This document shows positions 17,686 to 26,812 of a stretch of 64,000 nt of DNA, piece by piece. The stretch spans positions 1,736,001 through 1,800,000 of the forward strand of contig NZ_CP123967.1 of the NCBI RefSeq assembly GCF_029917005.1, given 5' to 3'. The number at the start of each line of letters is the position of its first letter. Position 1 is the first letter of the stretch. Made by a program: the position numbers and the translations under genes. The notes beneath the pieces were generated by a model. It had not been told where the DNA came from. It was given only the letters and a program-made list of their open reading frames with translations, and ran no database searches. The stretch comes from Tessaracoccus lacteus. GTDB taxonomy: Bacteria; Actinomycetota; Actinomycetes; Propionibacteriales; Propionibacteriaceae.

Positions 17686-20565
17686 TCAGTTGTCGAGGGC
17701 CTTTGCGGCCTCGGCAACCTTTTCCTCGGCGCTCGTCATGGCCTCCTGGTAGGCCGCGAGGTCGCTCGCCTTGAGCGCCTCGTCGGCCTTCACGAAGTAG
17801 GCCTCGGCCTCGTCGAGGAGCTGTCGCGCCCGGGACTTGTCGCCGGACTCGTCGTCCTTGGTACCGGTGTCGGTGTCATCGCCCGTGCCGGTCGAGCCGG
17901 CCATGTCCTCACCCGTGTCGGCCCCCGCGTCGCCTTCGAAGACCTGGTCGAGGGCCTCCTGGAGGGTCTCGCCGATGCCGAGCTCCTCGCCGAAGCGCAC
18001 GACGATGAACCGTAGCGCCGGGTAGGCACCGGTGGTGGCCGTCGTCTGCGTGTAGATCGGCTGCACGTACATCAGGCCGCCGCCCACCGGCAGCGTGAGC
18101 AGGTTGCCGTAGATGGCGGTCGCGCTCGACCCGGAGCGGTTGAACGGGAGCAGCTTCTCCGCCACGACCGGGTTGGTCGAGATGAAGTTGTAGGTCTGCC
18201 CCGGGCCGGCGATCTGCTCGGAGTCGGAGAGCTTCAGCACCCGCATCCGGCCGTAGTCCTTGCTCGTCGCGTCGGCATTGACCGCCATGTAGACGCTCAG
18301 ATTCTCCCGGTCCTTCGGCACGAACACCGTCGTGTTCGCGAAGTGCGGATCCTCGTCGTTCGGCCATCGGATGGTCAGGAAGTACGGGGGCTCCTTGGTG
18401 CCGGACTCCGACCCGTTGACCGGATCGTTCGGCACCTGCCAGATGTCCGACTGCGAGTACCAGGTCTGGGCGCTGGTGGTGTGGTAGCGGCCCAGGATCT
18501 CGCGCTGGGATTTGAACAGGTCCTGCGGGTAACGCAGGTGCGACAGCAGCGACGCGGGGATCTCGTCCTTCGGGGTCACGACGCCGGGGTAGGCCTTCTC
18601 CCACGTCTTGAGGATCGGGTCCTCGCTGTCCCACTCGTACAGCGTCACGGTGCCGTCGTAGGCGTCGACGACCGCCTTGACGGAGTTGCGGACGTAGTTG
18701 ACCTGCTGGCCGATCAGGAGGCTGTCGGCCGACGTCCGCGAGTCCGAGATCGCCGTGGTCCAGTCCTGGCGCGTGGAGTTCGGATAGTTCTGCGTCGTGG
18801 TGTACGCGTCGATGATCCACACGATCTTCCCGTCGACGACGCTCGGGAAGGGGTCGGAGTCGATCGTCAGCCACGGCGCGGCGGCCTTCACCCGGTCGAC
18901 CGGCACCCGGTTGTCGAGGATGCGCGAATCGGCGTTCACGCGGTCGCTCAACATCATGTTGATGTCCCCGTAGCGGATGGCGTACGCGGCACGCGTGAGG
19001 TAGTTGCCGATCGGCACCCCGCCGGATCCGGTGTAGGTGTAGAGCGACTCCGTGCGTCCCTCGCCGCCTGAGGGGGTGTCGAGCTCGACGGGATCCTGCC
19101 CCTGGGGGGCTCCGACGATGACGTAGTAGTCGGTGCGCTCGCCGAAGTAGATGCGGGGCTCGTGCTCGGGCAGCAGCCCGGTCGTCGGGATGCCCCCGGA
19201 GAAGAACACCGGCTCGCCGTTGGCCTGGCGCTGGTTGCCGTAGGCCGCGACCATGCCGTAGCCGTGCGTGTACACCGTGCGGCGGTTATTCCAGGTGTCG
19301 CCCGACTCGACGGAGCCCAGATCGAGCTCTCGGACGGCCACCACCGAGTCGGTCGACCTTCCGTCGATCACGTAGCGGTCGACGTCGAGCGTGGAGGGGA
19401 ACGTGTAGTAGCCGCGGACCTGCTGCAGCTGCTCGAATGTGCGGGGCACGATCGTCGGGTCGATCAGACGGATGGCCGGCAGCGCCTCCGCGTCGGCGCG
19501 GAGCTGGCCGGCGCTGACGGTGGTCGTCGCCTCGTAGTCCTCGATCTCGACCTTGTCGATGCCGAACGCGAAGCGCGTCGCCTCGATGTTGCTCGAGATG
19601 TAGTCACGCTCCTTGTCCGGCTCATCGGGGGCGACCACGAAGCTCTGGATCAGGAAGGGATACAGCATGCTGAGCAGCAGCGTGGAGACGATCAGCAGCG
19701 CGATGGAGGCGCCGGGCACGCTCCAGCGGACTCGCCACACGTTGAAGAAGCACGCCGCGGCGCAGATGAAGCAGATCGCGGCCAGAATCAGCCCGATGGG
19801 CATGCGTGCTGTCGCGTCGGAGTAGTTGACGCCCGTGAACAGCGTGTTGTCGCTGACGGACAACGCGAACCTGTCCAGCAGCGTGTTGGCGCCGATCAGC
19901 AGCATGACGATCCCCAGCATCAGCGACAGTTGGCGCTGCGCACCGACACTCACGGGCGAGTTGCCCACCCGCCGCAGCGCGACGGAGTTGAGCGAGCCCG
20001 TCATGAAGTGGACGCCCAGAGCGAAGATGCCGCCGGCAATGAAGGCGAACATCAGGTACCCGACTATGAACTGCAGCCACGGCAGCGTGAAGACGTAGAA
20101 ACCGGCGTCGAGCCCGAAGTACGGGTCGCTTCTGCCGAACGGAGTGCGGTTCCACCAGGCAAGGAAGACCTCGGTCATGCCGAGGGCCGACAGGCCCCCG
20201 AGGACGCCGAGCAGGGCCGCCGGTACGGCCATCAGCAGGCCGGAGCGCTCGTCGAGGACGTCGCGCAGCTGGACGAGGAACTCCGAGTCGAGGTTGGCCC
20301 GCCTGACCTTCGGACGCAGCCGGTAGGCGATCCGCGCGCTGAAGAAGACCACGGCGAACAGCAGGGCACCGAACCCGACGAGCAGCCCGATCTGGGCAGC
20401 CAGCCGCGTCGTGAAGACCGTGGCGAAGTCGATGCTCCTGAACCACAGGTAGTCGGTGGCGACCCTGGACGCGATCACCGCCAGCAGCACCAGGAGGCCG
20501 ACGATCACCACCGTCCACAGCAGCGGGCCCCTGCGGGGGGCGTCCTGGATGGCCTCGTCGCTCAT
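17686..20565 (-). CDS. UPF0182 family integral membrane protein
   Basis: A 959-residue protein of the widespread actinobacterial and cyanobacterial UPF0182 family, function unknown. The first ~330 residues contain about seven hydrophobic helices (for example LLWTVVIVGLLVLLAVIA near residue 15 and LIVSTLLLSMLYPFL near residue 295). A large extracytoplasmic domain follows (VDRYVIDGRST, NNRRTVYTHGYGMVAAYGN, FGERTDYYVIVG). The C-terminal ~110 residues are acidic and helical (DTGEDMAG to AEAAKALDN). It heads nothing itself but follows the PPA1309 gene with a 4-bp overlap and forms an operon with it and the PDZ/Lon-like gene upstream. Possible role in envelope biology is inference only. Confidence 0.92.
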   Translation of the reverse strand: MSDEAIQDAPRRGPLLWTVVIVGLLVLLAVIASRVATDYLWFRSIDFATVFTTRLAAQIGLLVGFGALLFAVVFFSARIAYRLRPKVRRANLDSEFLVQLRDVLDERSGLLMAVPAALLGVLGGLSALGMTEVFLAWWNRTPFGRSDPYFGLDAGFYVFTLPWLQFIVGYLMFAFIAGGIFALGVHFMTGSLNSVALRRVGNSPVSVGAQRQLSLMLGIVMLLIGANTLLDRFALSVSDNTLFTGVNYSDATARMPIGLILAAICFICAAACFFNVWRVRWSVPGASIALLIVSTLLLSMLYPFLIQSFVVAPDEPDKERDYISSNIEATRFAFGIDKVEIEDYEATTTVSAGQLRADAEALPAIRLIDPTIVPRTFEQLQQVRGYYTFPSTLDVDRYVIDGRSTDSVVAVRELDLGSVESGDTWNNRRTVYTHGYGMVAAYGNQRQANGEPVFFSGGIPTTGLLPEHEPRIYFGERTDYYVIVGAPQGQDPVELDTPSGGEGRTESLYTYTGSGGVPIGNYLTRAAYAIRYGDINMMLSDRVNADSRILDNRVPVDRVKAAAPWLTIDSDPFPSVVDGKIVWIIDAYTTTQNYPNSTRQDWTTAISDSRTSADSLLIGQQVNYVRNSVKAVVDAYDGTVTLYEWDSEDPILKTWEKAYPGVVTPKDEIPASLLSHLRYPQDLFKSQREILGRYHTTSAQTWYSQSDIWQVPNDPVNGSESGTKEPPYFLTIRWPNDEDPHFANTTVFVPKDRENLSVYMAVNADATSKDYGRMRVLKLSDSEQIAGPGQTYNFISTNPVVAEKLLPFNRSGSSATAIYGNLLTLPVGGGLMYVQPIYTQTTATTGAYPALRFIVVRFGEELGIGETLQEALDQVFEGDAGADTGEDMAGSTGTGDDTDTGTKDDESGDKSRARQLLDEAEAYFVKADEALKASDLAAYQEAMTSAEEKVAEAAKALDN

Positions 20566-21080
20566 TCGACCACGCTCCTGAAGGTGTTGAGCAGCGCCTC
20601 GCCCAGGCCGGGCACCAGGTTCTCGGCACCCAGCAGTTCGTCGGGCTCCGAGACGACGCGAGCGAGCCCGTGTCGGGTGCCGTCCCGTAGCACGCCGACC
20701 ACGACGCGCACGTCGGAGCGCTCAGGGTGCTTCGCAACGAACTCCGCCGCCTCGGCCGGATCCTCCGGAACATCGGCCTCGTACCTGGCGGGCAGGAACG
20801 CCCGCTCGAGAGCGAGCGCGCACCCTTCGACGGTGTCGGGCCAGAAGATCGACTCGAGGCGCTCCTCCAGATCGTCCCCGACGTGGAACTCGTCCTGTTC
20901 GATGGCGGTCAGCGCGTCGAGCGACGCCTCCGGCACACGCCCGACGAGCTGGGGCTCCACCTCCAGCAGCGTCGCGGTGGTCACGAGCGCGAACAGGCGC
21001 GCCGGCTGGTCCCAGCCGGCGGTCGAAACGTGCCGCTCGATGTCCATCAGGCAGGCGATGAGGGGGTTCTGGTCAGCCAC
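20562..21080 (-). CDS. PPA1309 family protein
   Basis: A 172-residue cytoplasmic protein of the actinobacterial family named after the Cutibacterium acnes locus PPA1309. The sequence begins MADQNPLIACLMDIERHV and contains GWDQPARLFALVTTATLLEV and EVVAKHPERS-like segments typical of the family (here EFVAKHPERSDVRV). No catalytic motif is visible and no function is known. It overlaps the preceding gene (start of the stop region at 21073-21080) and the following UPF0182 gene (20562-20565). This three-gene order is conserved in many actinobacteria, suggesting a joint role with the membrane protein. Confidence 0.88.
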   Translation of the reverse strand: MADQNPLIACLMDIERHVSTAGWDQPARLFALVTTATLLEVEPQLVGRVPEASLDALTAIEQDEFHVGDDLEERLESIFWPDTVEGCALALERAFLPARYEADVPEDPAEAAEFVAKHPERSDVRVVVGVLRDGTRHGLARVVSEPDELLGAENLVPGLGEALLNTFRSVVE

Positions 21081-22131
21081 AGACGGGCACCTCCGCGGTG
21101 TTGGATTCGTTGATGAGTTGCAGCGCCGAGATGGCGTCCTTGAGGGTGGCCACGGACACCAGCGTCAGCGGTGTGTCGAGATCTCCGACGTCGTCGCAGT
21201 TCCCCTCGGGCACGAGGAATACGGTGGCGCCGTCACGTTCGGCGCCCTTGATCTTCTCCCTGATGCCGCCGATGTTGCCGACCCGGCCGTTGGGGTCCAT
21301 GGTCCCGGTTCCCGCCACGACGCGGTCGGAGATCAGCTGGCCATCGGTGATGCGGTCGTAGATGCCGAGCGCGAAGACCAGGCCTGCGCTCGGGCCGGTC
21401 ACCGAGCTGTCCACGTTGAACGTCACGACGGGGTCGTACTGGTACCCGGTGTCGATGCTGATGCCCACGATCGGCAGCTTCGCGTCGGTGGGGCTGGCGT
21501 CGCTCGTCACCGAGACGGTCAGCTCGCTCCCCTCGCGCAGCACGTCGAAGACGATGGCGTCGCCCACCTCATGCGTGCTGATCTGGGCGGCCACCTCGTC
21601 GCGGCTGGTCACGGGAATGGTGTCGACGGCCGTGATGAGGTCCCCGGGCTGCAGCTTCTCCGCGCTGGGACCGGACATCGTGACCGAAGCCACCCGCGGA
21701 AGCTCGGTGACCTTGATCCCGTCGGCCCGCAGCGCCGCGACGGTCGCGTTGCTCCTGGACGTGTCCATGCTGGCGACGGCCTCGCTCTGCACCTGCTCCG
21801 TGGTCTTGCCGGGGGGGTAGATGACCTCACGCGGCATGGCGTCGGAGCTCGGGTCGAGGAAGACGTAGATCGCCTCCGGCAGGCTGAGCGACGAGTCGAC
21901 GCGCGTGGCGGACACCGTCGTCATCAGCAGCGAGCCCGACGCCTCGAAGCTCTGCAGTCCGGTCACGTCGATGACGGGACCCGAGTCAGTGGCGGCCAGT
22001 ACATCCAGAGTCTGTCCCGGACGCCACGCGACATAGGGCGCGGGGATCAGCACCAGTGCGGCGGCGAGCGCGGCGAACAGCAGCGACGACACGATCGCCA
22101 GCGCGTTACGTGACACGGTCCCGCTCCTCAC
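21073..22131 (-). CDS. PDZ domain and Lon-like (S16) protease, YlbL family
   Basis: The 352-residue protein has one N-terminal membrane helix (ALAIVSSLLFAALAAALVLI, residues about 9-28), then an extracytoplasmic PDZ domain (LQPGDLITAVDTIPV, about residues 165-215). It ends with a Lon-type serine/lysine protease domain: the nucleophile lies in GPSAGLVFALGIYD and the Lys in IREKIKGAERDGA. This is the YlbL architecture, a membrane-anchored protease implicated in cell-division checkpoint control in Bacillus. It is the first gene of an operon with PPA1309 and UPF0182. Cys351 and Cys278 (VPVCG, GNCDDVG) could form a disulfide. Confidence 0.92.
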   Translation of the reverse strand: MRSGTVSRNALAIVSSLLFAALAAALVLIPAPYVAWRPGQTLDVLAATDSGPVIDVTGLQSFEASGSLLMTTVSATRVDSSLSLPEAIYVFLDPSSDAMPREVIYPPGKTTEQVQSEAVASMDTSRSNATVAALRADGIKVTELPRVASVTMSGPSAEKLQPGDLITAVDTIPVTSRDEVAAQISTHEVGDAIVFDVLREGSELTVSVTSDASPTDAKLPIVGISIDTGYQYDPVVTFNVDSSVTGPSAGLVFALGIYDRITDGQLISDRVVAGTGTMDPNGRVGNIGGIREKIKGAERDGATVFLVPEGNCDDVGDLDTPLTLVSVATLKDAISALQLINESNTAEVPVCG

Positions 22132-22260
22132 CGCTGTGTATTGACTGTGAACGGGGCGTCAACGATGGCCCCATGACTGTCCATGACCCTATCAACCCCG
22201 CCAAGGCCCACTCCCACCCGCTTGCACCGTGGGGAACAATGGAGCCGGTAGGAGGGATCC

Positions 22261-23580
22261 ATGTCCAGCAACAACCCGTTCGGGCCGTTCGACTTCGAGC
22301 AGCTCCGCAAGATGCTCGAGCAGCTCGGCCTCGGTGACGCCGATCAGCTCAACCTCGAGGACCTGATGACCCAGGTCAGCAAGATGAGCCAGAGTGGCCT
22401 CATGTTCGGCATGACCAATGCCGACAAGGATCCGGAGGCGGCGTGGCGCACGACGCTGACCGCGGCCAAGGCGATCGTCGCCGAGGGCGGCGACCCCGCG
22501 TTGAGGGCCGACGAGCTCAGCGCAGTGGTCGACGCCGAGCGGCTCGCCCAGTCCTGGCTGACCCCCGTCACGTCCTTCGCGGAGACCGGCCGCCCGGCGC
22601 GCGCGACCACCCGCTCCGGCTGGCTGGACGAGACCGGCGAGGGCTGGCGGGCCACCATCGAGCCGATCATCGACGGGCTGGCCGACGCGCTCGAGCGCGG
22701 CACCGCGCTGGAGGGCGACGACGAGCTCGCGCCCATGGCGCACATGATGGCGCCGATGCTGCGGACCTCCGCCTCGCTGATCTACCGCGACCGTCTCAAG
22801 CGCGAGCTGGCCGCCGTCGCCGGCGACGTCCTCACCGGCACGGAACTCGGCATCAACCTCCTCGGCACGAGCGACGTGCTCCTGGTGCCCGCCAACGTGG
22901 CGGAGCTGACGCGCGACCTCGATGCCCCCGAGACGGATGTCGTGCTCTACCTGCTGCTGCGCGAGGCCGCGCGCCAGCGCCTGTTCCACGCGGTCGGCTG
23001 GCTCTCCCCTCAGCTCAGCGCGCTTCTCGCGCACTTCTCGCGCGAGATCACCATCGACTTCGACGCGATCGCGAGCCAGTTCCGCCCCGAGGAGATGACC
23101 GGCTTCTCCCTGGAGGACGTCGTGAAGGTCGGCGAATCCGTCAAGGGATCCTTCTTCCGGCCGACGCGCACGCAGGCCCAGGTCGAGATCCTCGAGCGCC
23201 TCGAGGTGCTGCTGGCGCTCGTCGAGGGCTGGGTCGACCACGTCGTCGCGCAGGCCGCCGGCCCGTGGATGCCGCACGCGGCGCAGCTCGAGGAGGTCAT
23301 GGGTCGCCGCCGGGCCTCCGCCAGCCCCGTGAACACCGTGTTCGCCGAGCTGCTCGGACTGGATCTACGACCTCGGCTCGTCCGGGACGCGAAGAACCTG
23401 TGGGCCGCGGTCCAGCACTCCAGGGGCCAGGAGGGGCGCGACGCGGTCTGGGGCCACCCGGACCTCCTGCCGACTTCCTCGGACCTGGGCGACCCGCTCG
23501 CGTTCGCCGCCGGTGGGCTGCAGGACGGGCCCGTGGAGGATGACCTGGACGCCGAGCTGCGCAGGCTGCTGGGCGAGTAG
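22261..23580 (+). CDS. Putative hydrolase/zincin-like protein (DUF2342, TIGR03624)
   Basis: The 439-residue product belongs to the actinobacterial DUF2342 family annotated as putative hydrolase or zinc-dependent metalloprotease associated with coenzyme F420 genomes. Typical segments are WLTPVTSFAETGRPARA-like, LLVPANVAELTRDLD and LLREAARQRLFHAVGWL. I see no classical HExxH motif: the position often cited for it reads REAARQRLF here. The start ATG at 22261 follows GGAGGG. The C-terminal part is helical and acidic. It is divergently oriented from the YlbL-like gene. The biochemical role is unknown. Confidence 0.8.
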   Translation: MSSNNPFGPFDFEQLRKMLEQLGLGDADQLNLEDLMTQVSKMSQSGLMFGMTNADKDPEAAWRTTLTAAKAIVAEGGDPALRADELSAVVDAERLAQSWLTPVTSFAETGRPARATTRSGWLDETGEGWRATIEPIIDGLADALERGTALEGDDELAPMAHMMAPMLRTSASLIYRDRLKRELAAVAGDVLTGTELGINLLGTSDVLLVPANVAELTRDLDAPETDVVLYLLLREAARQRLFHAVGWLSPQLSALLAHFSREITIDFDAIASQFRPEEMTGFSLEDVVKVGESVKGSFFRPTRTQAQVEILERLEVLLALVEGWVDHVVAQAAGPWMPHAAQLEEVMGRRRASASPVNTVFAELLGLDLRPRLVRDAKNLWAAVQHSRGQEGRDAVWGHPDLLPTSSDLGDPLAFAAGGLQDGPVEDDLDAELRRLLGE

Positions 23581-23721
23581 CGAACAGACGCTTGACGTGG
23601 GCGGTTGCGACGCGCCACACTTCCTGTGAGAGTCCCGGTCAGTGTGGTTCGCAGGGGAAGGCGGGCCGCACGCCGGGACTCCGCTCGTTAGGCGTCGGTC
23701 CCCCGCTCAGCGCGTGTCGCG

Positions 23722-23749
23722 TTGAGAGCATGGGCCTCGCAGCTACAGT
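23722..23749 (+). promoter_or_regulatory. Predicted promoter of the DUF5679 gene
   Basis: TTGAGA (23722-23727) and TACAGT (23744-23749) are separated by 16 bp. The transcription start would be about 23756, leaving a ~40-nt leader with AAGGAGG before the ATG at 23796. Confidence 0.6.
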
Positions 23750-23795
23750 GAATGCGGTAAGCCCGATCCCCGGGCACCCCAACCAAGGAGGAAAT

Positions 23796-23957
23796 ATGGC
23801 TACGGAGACCTGGGAAGGCTCTTTCTACTGCGTCAAGTGCAAGGAGAAGCGCGACGCCAAGGGCGAGGTGGTCGTCAACGCCAAGGGCACCAAGATGGCC
23901 AAGGGCAAGTGCCCGGTCTGCGGCACGAACCTCAACCGGATCCTCGGCAAGGCCTGA
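23796..23957 (+). CDS. DUF5679 small zinc-ribbon protein
   Basis: A 53-residue protein of the DUF5679 family. Two CxxC knuckles, CVKC (residues about 12-15) and CPVC (about 39-42), flank a Lys-rich loop, making a compact zinc ribbon. The start at 23796 has a strong AAGGAGGAAAT ribosome-binding site, and the frame upstream is non-coding. A promoter-like pair precedes it and a strong hairpin follows it, so it is a short monocistronic unit, presumably well expressed. Function unknown; the basic loop could touch nucleic acid. Confidence 0.9.
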   Translation: MATETWEGSFYCVKCKEKRDAKGEVVVNAKGTKMAKGKCPVCGTNLNRILGKA

Positions 23958-23979
23958 GCAGGCCCACTTCTCGTGCGCT

Positions 23980-24016
23980 GATGGGCGGCGGTCGGTTACC
24001 CGACCTGCCGCCCATC
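23980..24016. terminator. Long hairpin after the DUF5679 gene
   Basis: A 10-bp stem (GATGGGCGGC/GCCGCCCATC) is stacked on a further 5-bp stem (GTCGG/CCGAC) with loop TTAC and a small internal bulge. It lies 22 bp after the stop. There is no U-tract. Confidence 0.75.
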
Positions 24017-24113
24017 ACTGCGTCCGGGGCCTGTGGTGTCCGGCGGTGCCGAGGTGTTGTCCTAGCGTCCGGTCCTCCGCCCTCCCGGCCAGCCGCATCG
24101 CGAGGGTGGCCCC

Positions 24114-24644
24114 ATGAACCGCACCCTGACCCTGGTGGGCGAGCCCACCCACACCGAGATCCTCGCCGCCGGGCTGGCCCGGCTGGACGCGGGGCTGCGC
24201 CCCCGCCTGCACGATTCCCTGACCGGCGCGCAGGCACACCGCTCCCCCGGCAGCCTGTCCGGCCGCGGCCTGGCGGTGTTCTGCTGGCCCCCTGGAAGTG
24301 ACCTGCCCCTCGAGGCGGAGGCCTACGCCGACGGCGTCGTCGCCCTGCACGCCTGGTGGGACGCGGAGGCAGGCTCCGTCGGCCCGCTGGTGGGTCGCCG
24401 GCTGGGGATGTGCCCCGCCTGCAACGCCGCGGCCTTCGACCACGCACACTCCGGGCAGGGAGAGGCCGCCGACCTCGGCGCGTGGGTGGCCGCGACGGCG
24501 GCGCTGGAGATCCCGCTCGTCGGAACGCGGTCGACGCTGCGGGACCGCAGCCTGACCTGGTGCCGTCCCTGCGGCTCGGTGGGCATCATGAGGTGGGCAC
24601 GCCAGGCGGGGTGCCGCACCCCCGGTTGCGCCTCTCAGGCCTGA
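24114..24644 (+). CDS. Uncharacterised Cys-pair protein
   Basis: A 176-residue protein I do not recognise. The middle and C-terminal parts carry CPACN (about residue 102), CRPCG (about 152) and a final CRTPGC, so two or more zinc sites are plausible. The rest is Ala/Gly/Leu-rich with no catalytic motif. A weak ribosome-binding site (GAGGG at 24102-24106) precedes the ATG at 24114. A -10-like TAGCGT lies at 24063-24068. It converges on uvrD2 and overlaps its last 10 bp. The gene may be specific to this lineage. Confidence 0.55.
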   Translation: MNRTLTLVGEPTHTEILAAGLARLDAGLRPRLHDSLTGAQAHRSPGSLSGRGLAVFCWPPGSDLPLEAEAYADGVVALHAWWDAEAGSVGPLVGRRLGMCPACNAAAFDHAHSGQGEAADLGAWVAATAALEIPLVGTRSTLRDRSLTWCRPCGSVGIMRWARQAGCRTPGCASQA

Positions 24645-26659
24645 TGCCCCCGGACCACATCCAGCGCCGCCTTCCCATAGCGCTCCAGCTTCGAGCGGCC
24701 GATGCCGGGCAGCCGCAGCAGGCCAGCCTCGTCGGTGGGCGCCGCCTCGGCGATGGCCTGCAGCGTGGCGTCGGTGAAGACCACGAAGGCCGGCACCTTC
24801 GCCTCCTCCGCCGTCTCCTTGCGCCAGGCCCGCAGCGCCTCGAACAGCGCCTCGTCGTAGGCCACCTCGCAGTCGTGGTGCCTCCCGAGCTTCCGCTCAG
24901 CCGCGTCGGTCAGCCGCTGACCGCAGACGCGGCAGGTCCGCGACCGCGAGGAACTGGCCGACCGCGGCTCCCGTCCGACGGTCACAGGCCCCGTCACCTG
25001 GTCCGCGATGAACCGTGACCGGGTGGCTGTTCCCCGCGACGCGGCCCAGCTGACCCGCAGCGCCCTGCGGGCACGCGTGAACCCGACGTAGAGCAGTCGC
25101 CGCTCCTCGGACAGCGCCGGCTCCTCCTGGCTGAGCACGAACGGGATCATGCCCTCGCGGACTCCGATGATCGCGACCGCGTCCCACTCGAGCCCCTTCG
25201 CGGCGTGCAGCGTCGACAGTGTGACCGCGCGGGCCACCGGGCTCGACTGCCAGGCGGCCCTCTCCCGGACCCAGCCAGCGGCATCGGCGACCGACCAGTC
25301 GTTGTCGCGGCGGTCGTCCTCGTCGACGAACATCGTGCGCAGCGCCGACAGCGACTCCCAGCGCTCGCGCTGGCGGCCCTGCCCGGCGGGGGCATCCGGC
25401 TTCCACCCGAGGCCCTGCAGGACGGACTCCAGGGCCTCGACCGCCTCGGCGTCCGGCTGCCGCTCGGCGGCACGGCCCACCTCGACGATCGCCTGGCGGA
25501 CCTCCGCCCGGTCGTAGAACCGCTCGGTGCCACGCACCGTGTACGGCACGCCTGCCTGGGTGAGCGCGGCCTCCAGCGCCGGGGACTGCGCGTTGATGCG
25601 GTAGAGGACGGCCTGCTCCTGCCACGGCACCCCCGCCGCGTGCTGCTCCTTCAGCCAGGCGGCGACGTCGTCCGCCTCGGTGGCCTCGTCCGCCGCACCC
25701 TGGAACACCGGAGCGGGCCCGGAGCCGCGCGTCGGGCGCAGCGCCCCAGGGGAGCCGGGCCGGACCCGCAGGACCCTGTTGGCCGCCGTGAGGATCTCCG
25801 GGGTGGAGCGGTAGTTGCGCACCAGCCGGACCGTCCGGGACCCGTCGTGCTCAGCCCCGAACCCCCTGAGGTAGCCGGCGTCGGCGCCGGCGAAGGAGTG
25901 GATGGCCTGGTTGGGGTCGCCGACGACACACACGTCGTCGCGGCCGTCGACCCACAGCGAGATCAGTCGGTGCTGCAGGGCGGAGACGTCCTGGTACTCG
26001 TCGACGACGAAGTGCCGGTACGTGGCGCGGATCTGCGCCGCGATGTCCGGGTGCTCCGCGAGCAGGGCGGCGTTGCAGAGCAGGATGTCGTGGAAGTCGA
26101 CCGTCCCCTCGGTCAGCTTGAGCTTCTCGTAGTGCGTCATGACGCTGGCGACCTGCGCCGGCGTCGCCCCATTCACCGCGCGGCCGGCCGCGACGTCCGC
26201 GTAGCGGGCCGCCGTGACATTGCTGGTCTTGGCCCACGAGATCTCGGAGTCGAGGTCACGCACCAGCGCGACCTCCGAGGAGCCCAGCACCTGATGCGCC
26301 GCCCGGGCGACGAGCGCGAAGGTGTTCTCCGCGACCCGCGGGAACTCGACGTTGAACGCCTGCGGCCAGAAATACTGACACTGACGCAGCGCCGCGGCGT
26401 GGATGGTGCGGGCCTGCGCCCCGCGCACCCCGAGTTGGGCGAGCCTCCGGCGCATCTCGCCGGCCGCACGGGTGGTGAACGTGACCGCCAGCGTCGCGGA
26501 GGCCTGGTAGCGGCCCTGCGCCACGGCGTGCGCGACGCGGTGCGTGATGGCCCGCGTCTTGCCGGTCCCCGCACCCGCGAGCACCACCACCGGATGGTCC
26601 AGCAGGGTCGCCACCTCGCGCTGCTCGGGGTCGAGGGGGTCCAGGATCTGGTCGGTCAC
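24635..26659 (-). CDS. uvrD2: ATP-dependent DNA helicase UvrD2 (with HRDC domain)
   Basis: A 674-residue superfamily 1A helicase. Motif I is AGAGTGKTRAITHRV (residues about 29-43), motif II is VVDEYQDVSALQHRL, and motif VI is YVGFTRARRALRVSW. After the motor comes a zinc-type segment (CRVCGQRL and RHHDC), then a C-terminal HRDC domain (DEALFEALRAWRKETA to LPGIGRSKLERYG). This helicase-Cys cluster-HRDC order is the actinobacterial UvrD2, which in mycobacteria unwinds 3'-tailed duplex DNA with Ku or its Cys module. In this protein the third ligand position is His rather than Cys. The start is a GTG. It is probably monocistronic. Confidence 0.93.
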   Translation of the reverse strand: MTDQILDPLDPEQREVATLLDHPVVVLAGAGTGKTRAITHRVAHAVAQGRYQASATLAVTFTTRAAGEMRRRLAQLGVRGAQARTIHAAALRQCQYFWPQAFNVEFPRVAENTFALVARAAHQVLGSSEVALVRDLDSEISWAKTSNVTAARYADVAAGRAVNGATPAQVASVMTHYEKLKLTEGTVDFHDILLCNAALLAEHPDIAAQIRATYRHFVVDEYQDVSALQHRLISLWVDGRDDVCVVGDPNQAIHSFAGADAGYLRGFGAEHDGSRTVRLVRNYRSTPEILTAANRVLRVRPGSPGALRPTRGSGPAPVFQGAADEATEADDVAAWLKEQHAAGVPWQEQAVLYRINAQSPALEAALTQAGVPYTVRGTERFYDRAEVRQAIVEVGRAAERQPDAEAVEALESVLQGLGWKPDAPAGQGRQRERWESLSALRTMFVDEDDRRDNDWSVADAAGWVRERAAWQSSPVARAVTLSTLHAAKGLEWDAVAIIGVREGMIPFVLSQEEPALSEERRLLYVGFTRARRALRVSWAASRGTATRSRFIADQVTGPVTVGREPRSASSSRSRTCRVCGQRLTDAAERKLGRHHDCEVAYDEALFEALRAWRKETAEEAKVPAFVVFTDATLQAIAEAAPTDEAGLLRLPGIGRSKLERYGKAALDVVRGHQA

Positions 26660-26812
26660 CCAGCCATTGTGGCCGCAGCCTCCGACAGGTGGCCAACCCG
26701 GCCCCGTGACAACGGTCGGACCCTGCCGAGGTGCGTCCCCACCCCTTCACGTAGCATTCGTCCTGAGTTCAGTGTGATAAGGCCGGGGGGCGTCTTGGGA
26801 AGGTAAGGACAC

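Noticed and set aside
23581-23721. Small RNA or gene in the space before the DUF5679 gene
   Set aside because: I see no clear hairpin-terminator or frame with a ribosome-binding site there; only the promoter near 23722 is supportable.
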